Shown here one piece after another: positions 16,614 to 25,171 of a stretch of 64,000 nucleotides of DNA (its first letter is position 1; every line of letters begins with the position of its first letter). Under the pieces are notes generated by a model. It ran no database searches. It saw nothing but the letters and a program-made list of their open reading frames with translations, and was not told the DNA's origin. Origin of the DNA: J054 sp963850255 (lineage in GTDB: Bacteria > Pseudomonadota > Gammaproteobacteria > Steroidobacterales > GCA-2729495). Location of the stretch: assembly GCA_963850255.1 (NCBI GenBank), contig CAWKLL010000048.1, positions 1-64,000 on the forward strand, in the 5' to 3' direction. The translations under genes and the position numbers were made by a program.

Positions 16614-17108
16614 ATGCGGGACGTGGTCGATGATTTGCTGGAGGGCTGGGACGAGGAGCGCCCGGAGCTGGATTGCCAGGCCTTGAGCATCGTGGTGCGG
16701 GTTCAGCTGCTGGCGCGCCTGCTCGGCCGTGATGCCGAGCTGGCCCTTGAGCCGCTTGGCCTTAAGCTTTGGCAATACGACGTGCTGTCCGCATTGAGGC
16801 GACAGGGCGAACCTTACCGGTTGCCGGTCTCGGAACTGGCGCGCGCCTCGCTGCTTAGCAGCGGGGCGATGACCACGCGCATAGATCGGCTGGAAGAACG
16901 TGGTCTGGTGCTGCGCGAAGCTGACGTGACGGACCGGCGCGGCGTCAACGTGCGCCTGAGCGAAACGGGCCTGAAACTCATTGACGATGCTATTGAGGCG
17001 CGCCTGCGTGCCGCCGACCAGCAACTTTCGATGCTGCTACCTCCCGAGCGCGCAAGCCTGTCCAGCGGTCTGCGCAAGTTATTGCTCGACCAGACCCAAA
17101 CCAACTGA
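16614..17108 (+). CDS. MarR family transcriptional regulator
   Basis: 164 residues. Winged helix-turn-helix: 'LKLWQYDVLSALRRQGEPYRL' (first helices), 'VSELARASLLSSGAMTTRIDRLEERGLV' (recognition helix) and the wing 'READVTDRRGVNVRLSETG', the last with the D-x-R-G motif of MarR proteins. N- and C-terminal helices supply dimerisation. It is followed 11 bases on by the mscS-like gene, so it may control that and zntB. Confidence 0.9.
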   Translation: MRDVVDDLLEGWDEERPELDCQALSIVVRVQLLARLLGRDAELALEPLGLKLWQYDVLSALRRQGEPYRLPVSELARASLLSSGAMTTRIDRLEERGLVLREADVTDRRGVNVRLSETGLKLIDDAIEARLRAADQQLSMLLPPERASLSSGLRKLLLDQTQTN

Positions 17109-17119
17109 AGGCAGAATCG

Positions 17120-17998
17120 ATGGAATTTGCGAAGTTCTGGAATTTCTCGCTGATTGAATTGGCCAACGGCAATTCAATCACCGTTAGCCAGATTGTCCTG
17201 GCTATGGTGTTGCTGGTTGTTGGCGTTCTGGCCACGCGTTTTGTGCTGCGGCTGGTTGAAAAGGCGCTGAGTCTGCGCGGTGTTACGCCCGACGCCATAC
17301 ATACCCTGCAGCGGGTGGTTTTTTACGCGGTGATGGTAATCCTGGCGATTACCGCGCTCGACGTGCTCAACGTGCCGGTCACCATGCTGACCTTTGCCAC
17401 TGGCGCAGTGGCTATCGGCGTGGGCTTCGGCGCACAAAATATCATCAATAACCTGATCAGCGGCTGGATCCTGATGAGCGAACGCCCGGTGCGCATCGGC
17501 GACTTCATTGAGATCGATGGTTCCACCGGTGTAGTTGAGCGAATCGGTAATCGCTCGACGCGCATTCGCCGTGTCGATGGCGTGCACCTGTTGGTGCCTA
17601 ACAGCCAGATGCTCGAGCGCATCGTCACCAACTGGACGCTGGTCGACAATCGCATTCGCACCATGGTGGCCGTGGGCGTTGCCTATGGATCGCCGGTACG
17701 CCAGGTTGAGGCTTTGATTGGGCAGGCAATCAGCGACAACAAGTTGATCGAAAAGGACCCGCCACCCATCGTGGTGTTCGAGGATTTCGGTGACAATAGC
17801 TTATTGTTCCAAAGCTATTTCTGGGTGCAGGTGAAGGGTGCGATGGAAGTCAGGCGCATACGTTCCGATCTGCGTTTTCGTATTGATGAGCTGTTCCATG
17901 AAAATGGCATTGTGATTGCTTTCCCGCAGCGCGATCTGCACTTTGACAGCGATCAGCCGCTGAATATTCGACTTTCGCGGGATTCCGGTGATGAGTGA
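17120..17998 (+). CDS. MscS family mechanosensitive ion channel
   Basis: 292 residues, the size of E. coli MscS. Three membrane helices: about 22-45, 65-85 and 90-115. The third contains 'GAVAIGVGFGAQNIINNLISGWI', the pore helix with Gly/Ala packing. A beta domain ('RPVRIGDFIEIDGSTGVVERIGNRSTRIR') and a C-terminal alpha/beta domain follow. It releases solutes on hypo-osmotic shock. The stop overlaps the start of the next gene by 8 bases. Confidence 0.93.
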   Translation: MEFAKFWNFSLIELANGNSITVSQIVLAMVLLVVGVLATRFVLRLVEKALSLRGVTPDAIHTLQRVVFYAVMVILAITALDVLNVPVTMLTFATGAVAIGVGFGAQNIINNLISGWILMSERPVRIGDFIEIDGSTGVVERIGNRSTRIRRVDGVHLLVPNSQMLERIVTNWTLVDNRIRTMVAVGVAYGSPVRQVEALIGQAISDNKLIEKDPPPIVVFEDFGDNSLLFQSYFWVQVKGAMEVRRIRSDLRFRIDELFHENGIVIAFPQRDLHFDSDQPLNIRLSRDSGDE

Positions 17999-18965
17999 AG
18001 ATCACGAACAGGGATTGATTTGCGCCTATCTGACCGACAGCGCGGGCATTAGTCGCGCCGTAGGCTGGCCCGAGATTAGTGCCTGGGAGCCTCAGCAGGG
18101 GTTCTTATGGGTGCACCTGGATTTCACCCAGACGCACAGCGCTCGCTGGCTGACGGCGGAAAGCGGCCTGGATGAAAACATTGTCACCGCTTTGCTGGCC
18201 GAGGACGGTCGGCCACGCAGCCTGCAATATGAGCAAGGCTGGCTGATCATGCTGCGCGGGGTAAATACCAACCCGGGCGCGGAGCCCGAAGATATGGTCG
18301 CCATTCGACTCTGGCTGGAGCCACACCGGGTGATCAGCACCCGCCGGCGGCGGCTGCAATCTGTCCAGGCCGTGCGCAATGAGATTGAGTCCGGTCGGGC
18401 GCCGACGCGCAGTGGCGCGTTTCTATTGCAGCTGCTGGATGGCCTGGTTGGCCGGATCGCCGATGCCGTGGATGGGCTGGAATCAGAAATCGACGCTGCC
18501 GAGGGCGACACCGCGGCCAGCTACGAGCAGCAGTCGCGGTTGTCGGAATTGCGTCGCCGCTGTGCAGGTATGCGTCGCCATCTAAGTCCACAGCGTGACG
18601 CCCTGGATCGCGTAGCCCGCGAGGGTGGTTTCGGCATCACCGAAGCGGATGGCTGGATGATTCGCGAGGCGGGCGATCAAATGGTGCGCGCGCTGGAAGA
18701 CCTCGATCTGGCTCGCGAGCGAACCATGGTGGCGCATGAACAATTGCAGGCGCGCCTGGCCCAGGAGCAAAACTCGCGCATTTATCTGCTGTCCATCGTC
18801 GCGGCCATTTTTCTGCCCTTGTCGTACCTGACCGGTATTTTCGGCATGAACGTCGCTGGCTTGCCTGGCGTGGAAAATCCGCTGGGCTTTGCCATGGTCT
18901 CCGGGCTGATGCTGATTCTTGCCATCGGCCTGCTGGTTGTTTTTAGATTTAAACGCTGGCTCTAA
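17991..18965 (+). CDS. ZntB/CorA-type metal ion transporter
   Basis: 324 residues from the ATG at 17991. A large cytoplasmic N-terminal domain ends in long helices ('IADAVDGLESEIDAAEGDTA'). Two C-terminal membrane helices ('IYLLSIVAAIFLPLSYLTGI' and 'GFAMVSGLMLILAIGLLVVF') flank the GMN selectivity motif in 'IFGMNVAGLPG'. ZntB members move zinc (proton-coupled); CorA members move magnesium. Overall layout and N-terminus fit ZntB better. It overlaps the mscS-like stop. Confidence 0.88.
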   Translation: MSEDHEQGLICAYLTDSAGISRAVGWPEISAWEPQQGFLWVHLDFTQTHSARWLTAESGLDENIVTALLAEDGRPRSLQYEQGWLIMLRGVNTNPGAEPEDMVAIRLWLEPHRVISTRRRRLQSVQAVRNEIESGRAPTRSGAFLLQLLDGLVGRIADAVDGLESEIDAAEGDTAASYEQQSRLSELRRRCAGMRRHLSPQRDALDRVAREGGFGITEADGWMIREAGDQMVRALEDLDLARERTMVAHEQLQARLAQEQNSRIYLLSIVAAIFLPLSYLTGIFGMNVAGLPGVENPLGFAMVSGLMLILAIGLLVVFRFKRWL

Positions 18966-18993
18966 GCATCCTGCCGGGATCTAACCAGCAGGA

Positions 18994-19353
18994 TCAGTCG
19001 CTGTCCGCCAGCTGCTTCGTTACCAGGTCAACTTCAGTCGGGCTGCCCAGAATGACCGGTACCCGCTGATGAATACCTGTGCGAGACACATCCAGGTTGA
19101 AAGAATCATCCAGCGGATCAAACAGTACGCAGTAGCGCCGCTCGCCTTCTCGATCATCGCGCAGAATTACCGGCTCTTCGTTTTCCTCCGACGCGACAAT
19201 CGCCACGCCTTCGCTGCCGCCTAAGGTGCTTAGCAGGATTTCATTGGCAATCACACCGAGCTTTTGCTGCTGTTCGCCCTGCACATTTTCATTGCCCAGC
19301 GCCGAGCACGTCTTCGAGATGCGCGCCAGTTCACAATTTGCCGGTTTGGCGGC
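18994..19353 (-). pseudogene. fbp: Fructose-1,6-bisphosphatase class 1 remnant with internal deletion
   Basis: Reading leftward, this frame first shows the family's N-terminal part 'ALGNENVQGEQQQKLGVIANEILL', then 'IVASEENEEPV' (the metal-binding SEE loop region) and 'YCVLFDPLDDSFNLDV', a damaged version of the DPLDGSSN active site. It then jumps directly to the C-terminal 'GIHQRVPVILGS', normally some 170 residues further on. The middle, including the sugar-phosphate site, is missing in frame. The 5' end is cut too: the homology begins straight behind, and in frame with, the stop of the NYN gene. An open frame from GTG at 19284 remains, but it cannot make an active enzyme. Confidence 0.85.
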
Positions 19354-20109
19354 TCAGCTGGTCGGCCGGACTTTGTAATTGCCGCGCTGCTCGTCGAACT
19401 CGAGCTTCAGCAGGCCGTTTTTCTGGGCATCTTCCAGCAGGTCGGAAAAATTACCATAGCCATAGTAGGACTCGGTGAAGCCCGGATAGATGCGCTTTAC
19501 GGCCTGCTTGATCATGGATCCCCAGACCGTGTCGTAATCGCCCTGCAGGGCTTCCACGGTTTCCGCAACGCGGTCCAGGGCTTCCTGTTGCTTGCTGGTC
19601 TTGGCCTTGGATTTCTTCTTGCGGGTGCTGCGCTTTTTCGAGACTTCGATCAGGTCGTCGTAAAACAGAAATTCGTCGCAGCTGGCCGCCAGGATATCCG
19701 AGGTTGAGTTGCGCACACCGCAGCCCAGTACGCGCTTGTTGTTTTCTTTCAGCTTGGATACCAGCGGAGAAAAATCGCTGTCGCCGGTGAGCAGTGCGAA
19801 CATATCTATATGAGACTTTGCGAAACACAGGTCGATGGCATCCACTACCATCCTGATGTCTGCACTGTTCTTACCGCTCATGCGTGAGCGTGGAATGTCG
19901 GTCAGCTCGATCCCCTGCATATGAAACTCGCGCGTGAAGTTGGGGTATTGGCTCCAGTCGCAGTAGGCGCGTTTGTAAACGATGCGGCCTTTTTCCAGCA
20001 GGCGTTTCATGACCAGGTCGATTTCGAACTTGGCGCCCTTCAGGTCTTTAACACCGAGGGCCAGATTTTCGAAATCGACGAAGACGGCAATTGCGGGTTC
20101 TGTATTCAT
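19354..20109 (-). CDS. NYN-domain (PIN-like) RNase with C-terminal LOTUS/OST-HTH domain
   Basis: 251 residues. The NYN domain covers about 5-155: 'AVFVDFENLALG' holds the first catalytic Asp, 'KNSADIRMVVDAID' the next acidic pair, and 'FALLTGDSDFSPLVSKL' the TGDSDF motif. A Lys/Arg linker ('KKRSTRKKKSKAK', about 163-176) leads to a LOTUS-type winged helix ('MIKQAVKRIYPGFTESYYGYGNFSDLLEDA'). The pair is typical of bacterial LabA/MARF1-like RNA-processing proteins; the RNA target is unknown. Its TGA is directly followed, in frame, by the fbp remnant. Confidence 0.9.
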   Translation of the reverse strand: MNTEPAIAVFVDFENLALGVKDLKGAKFEIDLVMKRLLEKGRIVYKRAYCDWSQYPNFTREFHMQGIELTDIPRSRMSGKNSADIRMVVDAIDLCFAKSHIDMFALLTGDSDFSPLVSKLKENNKRVLGCGVRNSTSDILAASCDEFLFYDDLIEVSKKRSTRKKKSKAKTSKQQEALDRVAETVEALQGDYDTVWGSMIKQAVKRIYPGFTESYYGYGNFSDLLEDAQKNGLLKLEFDEQRGNYKVRPTS

Positions 20110-20146
20110 GCGCGGATGGTAGCAGCGCGTACGCGTTGAATGTTAG

Positions 20147-21352
20147 TTAGCTGCGTGCGTCGCGTAACAGTCCCTGCAGCGCCAGCGGCACCAGCAGGGC
20201 CGTGCTGACGGCCACCAGGCTCATGGCGCCGAACAGGCCGGCCGGCACGTAATCCTCGCCCAGGCGCACGCCCTGCAACATGATGATCATGGCAATTTCA
20301 GCCCTCGGGACCATGCTGATCCCCAACAGCAGCGACTTGCGCCGGCCCAGTGAGGCCAGCGCCGGCAGGCCGGTGCCAATAATCTTACCGGCAATGGCCG
20401 CGACCAGCAGGACGCTGCCGCCGGCCAGTGCGTCGGTGGCACTGCTGAAATCGAAGTTCAGTCCGATGCTGACAAAGAAGAACGGCATCAGCAGCTGATG
20501 CACCGGCTCCAGTTGTCGGTCTATCTCCAGCTCCGCGGGGTCGCGGCTAAAGGCCAGGCCGGCGAACAGCGCACCGATGGCGATACTGAAGCCCAGCAGC
20601 TCGGCGCTGCCCGCCACTACGCAGGCCAGACCTACGGTGGCCAGCGCGATGCCCGTAGAAGGCTGCCCGTCCTTACGGAACCATCCGGTAAAACGCCGTT
20701 CAAGATGTTTGGCAAACAGATAGCAGGCGGCTGCGAACATCGCCAGTTTGCCCGTCACCAGCAGCAACTTCGCAGTCAGCAGTGTGGCCAGCCCGTCGGT
20801 ATCGCCGTTGACCAGTAGCGGCGCCGCGCTCAATAGCAGGGCCAGCAGCACCATGGCCGAGATATCGTCCAGCTCCGCGACGTCTACCAGCAGAGCGCCT
20901 TCGTCGCTATGCAGAGCGCCGGCGTCCTGCCACACTGCGGTGGCGACCCCCACACTGGTCGCACTGAGCGCGGTGGCCACGAACAGAGACGGCACCAGGC
21001 CTACATCCAGCACATAGTAGGCCGCCATGAAACCCAGCGCGGCGGCCAGCAGGACATTGCCAAACCAGATCGGCAGTGCGCGTCGAAACTGCGCCAGCAG
21101 GCCGGTAATCTTGGCTTCCAGGCCGACTTTGAACAGCAGGGTAATCACGCCCAGCTGGCCCAGCAGCTCGAGATTGCGGGCCAAATCGCCGGCCAGCAGG
21201 CTGAACTGCTGGTCTATGAAGCCCAGCGCCAGGCCGGTCAGGATATAGGCTACCAGCGGCTGGATGCCCAGCCTTTCGCTGCCGCGCCGGGCCAGGCTGG
21301 TGATCACGACAATCAGCCCGGCCAGCAGCACCATCGGTAATAAGTCAGTCAC
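20147..21352 (-). CDS. CPA2-family cation:proton antiporter
   Basis: 401 residues, about 12 hydrophobic segments, no TrkA-N/RCK domain, so a short Kef/NhaS-like member. Conserved bits: 'LGIQPLVAYILTGLALG', 'LGVITLLFKVGLEA', 'SATSVGVATAVWQDAGAL', 'LVDVAELDDISAMVLLA' (the DD pair used in ion exchange) and 'PFFFVSIGLNFDF'. It exchanges Na+ or K+ for H+ across the inner membrane. Divergent from ygiQ with 82 bases between starts. Confidence 0.92.
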   Translation of the reverse strand: MTDLLPMVLLAGLIVVITSLARRGSERLGIQPLVAYILTGLALGFIDQQFSLLAGDLARNLELLGQLGVITLLFKVGLEAKITGLLAQFRRALPIWFGNVLLAAALGFMAAYYVLDVGLVPSLFVATALSATSVGVATAVWQDAGALHSDEGALLVDVAELDDISAMVLLALLLSAAPLLVNGDTDGLATLLTAKLLLVTGKLAMFAAACYLFAKHLERRFTGWFRKDGQPSTGIALATVGLACVVAGSAELLGFSIAIGALFAGLAFSRDPAELEIDRQLEPVHQLLMPFFFVSIGLNFDFSSATDALAGGSVLLVAAIAGKIIGTGLPALASLGRRKSLLLGISMVPRAEIAMIIMLQGVRLGEDYVPAGLFGAMSLVAVSTALLVPLALQGLLRDARS

Positions 21353-21434
21353 GCGCTGATGCTATCCCAGGCTGGCTTGCCACCCCAGACGAATGCCGAT
21401 GGGAAGCTGGGCCTGCGAATGAGAGAATGATGGG

Positions 21435-23573
21435 ATGAAAGCCGCTCGTAACCTGTTTTCCTACCACCGGGGCACCGTTAGCCCGGCGGAATTCCTGCCC
21501 ACCACCCGGGCGGAAATGCAGGCGCTTGGCTGGGATGTCTGCGACATCATCATTGTCACCGGCGATGCCTACGTCGACCATCCGAGTTTCGGCATGGCCA
21601 TCGTTGGTCGCCTGCTAGAGGCACAGGGTTTTCGTGTCGGCATCCTGCCGCAGCCGGATCACCGTTCCGCCAAGGCTTTTACCGAGCTTGGGCGGCCGCG
21701 TCTGTTTTTTGGCGTGACCGGCGGCAACATGGATTCCATGGTCAATCACTACACGGCTGACCGGCGCATTCGTCGTGATGATGCCTACACGCCGGGTGGC
21801 GAAGCCGGGCAGCGACCGGATCGCAGCGTAATTGTCTACGCGCAACGATTGCGCGAGGCCTACAAAGAAGCGGCCATTGTGATTGGCGGTATCGAGGCGA
21901 GCCTGCGCCGCATCGCTCACTACGACTACTGGTCTGACAAACTGCGCCGATCCATCCTGCTGGATGCGCGCGCGGACTTGCTGGTGTTCGGCAACGGCGA
22001 ACGCCAGCTGGCGGAGATTGCCCAGCGTCTTGATGACGGTGAAGCGCTCGCTGATTTGCAGGATATTCGTGGCACCGCGTTCCTGCGCAAGCGGGTGCCG
22101 GTCGACTGTACCGAAGTGGACTCTACCCACCTCGACATGCCAGGGCGCATTGATCGTCTGCCCGACCCCTACAAGATGACCCCGGACAAGTCAGCCGTTG
22201 ATCAGGCGGAGCCGAAGGCGGAATCGGTTGCCGAGACGACGGGCAAGGTAGTGCGCTTTGTGCGCGACGTGCCGCCCGAAGAGCGCGCTCGCAGCGTGAT
22301 ACGACTGCCCGCTTTCGAGCAGGTGCGCGACGATCCGGTGTTATATGCCCATGCTTCACGCATTCTGCACCTGGAATCCAACCCGGGTAATGCGCGCGCA
22401 CTGGTACAAGCTCACGGCGACCAGGAGGTCTGGCTCAATCCGCCGCCGATCCCGCTGAAGACCCCGGAGATGGACGGGGTCTACGAACTCTCTTACCAGC
22501 GGCGTCCGCACCCCCGCTATGGCGATGCCAAGATTCCTGCTTACGAGATGATTCGTTTCTCTATCTCCATTCAGCGGGGTTGTTTTGGCGGCTGTACCTT
22601 CTGTTCCATTACCGAACATGAAGGTCGCATCATTCAGAATCGCTCGGAAAAATCCATTCTGCGCGAGGTCGAGCGGGTGCGTGACACAGTGCCCGGCTTC
22701 ACCGGTGTGATTTCAGATCTCGGCGGGCCCACGGCCAACATGTATCGGCTGGCCTGCAAGAGCGCCAAGATCGAGTCTGCCTGTCGGCGGCCATCCTGCG
22801 TTTTCCCCAAGGTCTGTCCGAATCTCGACACCAATCACAAGCCGCTGATTCGCCTGTATCGCAAGGCGCGCGAGCTTGAGGGTGTGAAGAAAGTACTCAT
22901 TGCTTCAGGCGTGCGTTACGACCTGGCCATCGAGTCCCCCGAGTATGTGAAAGAACTCGCCCAGCATCACACGGGTGGCTATCTGAAAATCGCGCCCGAA
23001 GCCATCGGCGAAGGTCCGCTGTCGAAGATGATGAAGCCGGGTATCGGCAGCTACTACAAGTTCAAGGAACTTTTTGATCGCTATAGCAAGGAAGCCGGCA
23101 AAGAGCAGTACCTGATTCCTTACTTTATCGCTGCGCATCCCGGCACCACCGACCAGGACATGCTCGACCTGGCGATCTGGCTTAAGCAGAATGGCTTCCG
23201 TGCCGACCAGGTACAGGCTTTTTTACCCGGACCCATGGCCACGGCTACCGCCATGTATTACTCGCGGCGCAATCCCCTGCGGCGTATTTCGAAAGACAGC
23301 GAGCGCGTGCATAGTCCACGCGGTTTGCGCGCGCGACGCTTACACAAGGCGTTTTTGCGCTATCACGATCCGGATAACTGGCCGAAACTGCGTGCCGCCT
23401 TACGGCGCATGGGGCGCGCCAATCTGATTGGTAATGGCCGCCATCACCTGGTGCCGAGCGAACAACCCCGCGGGCATGCCATCGCTGAGGATGGTCGCAA
23501 GCGTTTTCGAACCCAGCACACGGGTCTGCCCGATGCGCCGCCTGCCAAGGATCGCCTGCGGCGCCAGCGCTAA
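21435..23573 (+). CDS. ygiQ: YgiQ family radical SAM protein
   Basis: 712 residues, full family length. The N-terminal domain opens 'FLPTTRAEMQALGWD' and contains 'VIGGIEASLRRIAHYDYWSD'. The radical SAM cluster motif is CFGGCTFC (Cys383, 387, 390) followed by 'HEGRIIQNRSEKSILRE'. Later 'CVFPKVCPNLDTNH' adds cysteines, and 'AHPGTTDQDMLDLAIWLK' precedes the C-terminal DUF3362-like part. The family (UPF0313) is widespread but its reaction is not established. It stands alone. Confidence 0.95.
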   Translation: MKAARNLFSYHRGTVSPAEFLPTTRAEMQALGWDVCDIIIVTGDAYVDHPSFGMAIVGRLLEAQGFRVGILPQPDHRSAKAFTELGRPRLFFGVTGGNMDSMVNHYTADRRIRRDDAYTPGGEAGQRPDRSVIVYAQRLREAYKEAAIVIGGIEASLRRIAHYDYWSDKLRRSILLDARADLLVFGNGERQLAEIAQRLDDGEALADLQDIRGTAFLRKRVPVDCTEVDSTHLDMPGRIDRLPDPYKMTPDKSAVDQAEPKAESVAETTGKVVRFVRDVPPEERARSVIRLPAFEQVRDDPVLYAHASRILHLESNPGNARALVQAHGDQEVWLNPPPIPLKTPEMDGVYELSYQRRPHPRYGDAKIPAYEMIRFSISIQRGCFGGCTFCSITEHEGRIIQNRSEKSILREVERVRDTVPGFTGVISDLGGPTANMYRLACKSAKIESACRRPSCVFPKVCPNLDTNHKPLIRLYRKARELEGVKKVLIASGVRYDLAIESPEYVKELAQHHTGGYLKIAPEAIGEGPLSKMMKPGIGSYYKFKELFDRYSKEAGKEQYLIPYFIAAHPGTTDQDMLDLAIWLKQNGFRADQVQAFLPGPMATATAMYYSRRNPLRRISKDSERVHSPRGLRARRLHKAFLRYHDPDNWPKLRAALRRMGRANLIGNGRHHLVPSEQPRGHAIAEDGRKRFRTQHTGLPDAPPAKDRLRRQR

Positions 23574-23835
23574 ACCGCCTCGGCGCTCGCTGCTCGCCGC
23601 GACGCTGCCAGTGAAGATTTTTTCGCAGGCACCTTCCGGTACGCAGACCCATTCGTCCGCGTCCCGTTTAGCCTGGCCGGCGCAGAAGTGCGCACTGTTG
23701 CCACAGTCATTCATGCCGGCCTTGGCGACGCCCAGGAATTTTTTAAGAGCCAGGCCTGGCGGCGGTTGCCGTGCCGATAGCGGCTGCCAGGCTCAGGGCC
23801 GGCAAACCAGCGAGCTGTTTATTGTTTTGCTGCAT
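23574..23835 (-). pseudogene. DUF2282 (BufA1-like) small secreted protein gene, frameshifted
   Basis: In what looks like an empty gap, a leftward ATG at 23835 stands behind a good ribosome site (GGAG, 7 bases) and opens a signal peptide ('LAGLPALSLAAAIGTATA'). That frame stops at about 23745. The +1 frame continues 'KKFLGVAKAGMNDCGNSAHFCAGQ' and 'EWVCVPEGACEKI', the cysteine-rich DUF2282 core of BufA1-type proteins tied to copper or oxidant handling. One extra base near 23745-23770 explains the break. The C-terminal end is unclear: the second frame runs on to 23400 under ygiQ, while a third frame has a TAG at 23570-23572 overlapping the ygiQ stop. No bufB or bufC lies nearby. Confidence 0.7.
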
Positions 23836-23995
23836 TCCGGTCTCCGTAGGAAAGGGCCAAGAGAATGGACACGAGGTTACGTTGCTTCCGGTTCTGCGAC
23901 CGGCCTTCGGCCACCGCGGGCTTAGTTGTCAGTGGCCTTTACCGATATAGGGTCCGGCGGTGTAAAGTGCGCCGCGAGTTTAATCTGGACTGACC

Positions 23996-25171
23996 GTGGC
24001 ACCAGAAAGTAACAACAAAGACAGGCCGGCAGCCGCCCGTTCACGGCTGCAACGCCTGCTGTTGCCGCTGGTGATTGTCGCCATCACCGTCAGCGTGATC
24101 GCCTTATTGCTGGCCACCCGCCCGGAACTGACCCCGGTGGCCAAGCCAGAGCGCGTCTGGCCGGTGGCAGTGATCGAGGCCCGGCATGCTGATCACCAGC
24201 CCAGGCTGCAGCTGTTCGGCGAAGTGGTGGCGGGCCGGCGCAGTGAATTGCGCCCGCGCGTATCCGGCCTGATCGTCGAAATTGGCGACAACTTTGATGA
24301 AGGCGGGCGCGTCAGCGCTGGTGAATTGCTGTTGCGCGTCGATCCGTTCGATTATCAGAACACCCTGGCTGAACAACGCTCCTTATATATGGAGGCGGAG
24401 GCCCGGCTGGCCAAGCTTCGGCGCGACCTGGGCCGGGCTCGCGAACTGTTTGGCGAGAACAACGTCTCCGAACAATTTCTCGACGATGCCGAGCTGGCCG
24501 TGGCTGAACAGGCCGCGCTGGTTGAACAGCGACGCATCAGTGTCTCCCGGGCCGAACGCGACCTGCGTGACACGCGACTGGTAGCGCCTTTCGATGGCGT
24601 ACTGGCCGCGGTCAGCGCCGATCTTGGCAAGCAGGTCAGTGAAATGGGCAGTGATCCGGTGGCCGAGATTATTGACACGGCCGGCCTGGAAGTTCGTTTC
24701 AATTTGTCAAATGCGCAGTACGGGCGCCTGCTGGAAAGCGGTGTACCGTTAATCGGTGGCGCCGTTAGCGTCAGCTGGAGTGTCGGTAACGACAGCTTGA
24801 GCTACCCGGCGCGTGTCGAACGGGTCGGCGCCGAAATCGCTGCCACCACCGGTGGCGTTGAGGTCTTTGCCCTGATTGACACGGGCGACGGCGATACACC
24901 CTTGCGACCGGGCGCCTTCGTCTCGGTGAGCCTGCCCGACCGGCCCTACGCACAGGCCCTGATGGCGCCGGAGACCTCGCTCTACGGTGAGGACACGGTC
25001 TACGTGGTAGAGGACGGGCGCATGAGTCCGCGTCTAATTCGGCTGCTGGGATATAGCGGCTCTGACTTGCTGTTCGTCAGCGCGGGTGAGCCCGAGATCC
25101 GCGACGGTGATCAGATCATCACTACCCAGTTGCGCGAAGGCGGCGCCGGCGCGCTGGTAGAAACGCGATGA
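23996..25171 (+). CDS. RND efflux pump periplasmic adaptor (MFP/HlyD-like)
   Basis: 391 residues from a GTG. One membrane anchor (about 20-42). The adaptor then shows the split lipoyl domain ('ELRPRVSGLIVEIGDNFDEGGRVSAGELLLRVD' and 'DTRLVAPFDGVLAAVSADLGKQV'), an alpha-hairpin between (about 125-190) and beta-barrel and membrane-proximal domains. It links the inner-membrane pump gene that follows (4-base overlap) to an outer-membrane channel not encoded here. Substrates unknown. Confidence 0.93.
   Translation: MAPESNNKDRPAAARSRLQRLLLPLVIVAITVSVIALLLATRPELTPVAKPERVWPVAVIEARHADHQPRLQLFGEVVAGRRSELRPRVSGLIVEIGDNFDEGGRVSAGELLLRVDPFDYQNTLAEQRSLYMEAEARLAKLRRDLGRARELFGENNVSEQFLDDAELAVAEQAALVEQRRISVSRAERDLRDTRLVAPFDGVLAAVSADLGKQVSEMGSDPVAEIIDTAGLEVRFNLSNAQYGRLLESGVPLIGGAVSVSWSVGNDSLSYPARVERVGAEIAATTGGVEVFALIDTGDGDTPLRPGAFVSVSLPDRPYAQALMAPETSLYGEDTVYVVEDGRMSPRLIRLLGYSGSDLLFVSAGEPEIRDGDQIITTQLREGGAGALVETR

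Noticed and set aside
16439..16690. 83-residue leftward frame
   Set aside because: Overlaps the marR coding start and its promoter palindromes; serine-rich shadow composition.
23400..23573. C-terminal run-on of the DUF2282 frame under ygiQ
   Set aside because: Antisense to a conserved gene and lacks family similarity; read-through after a lost stop is more likely.
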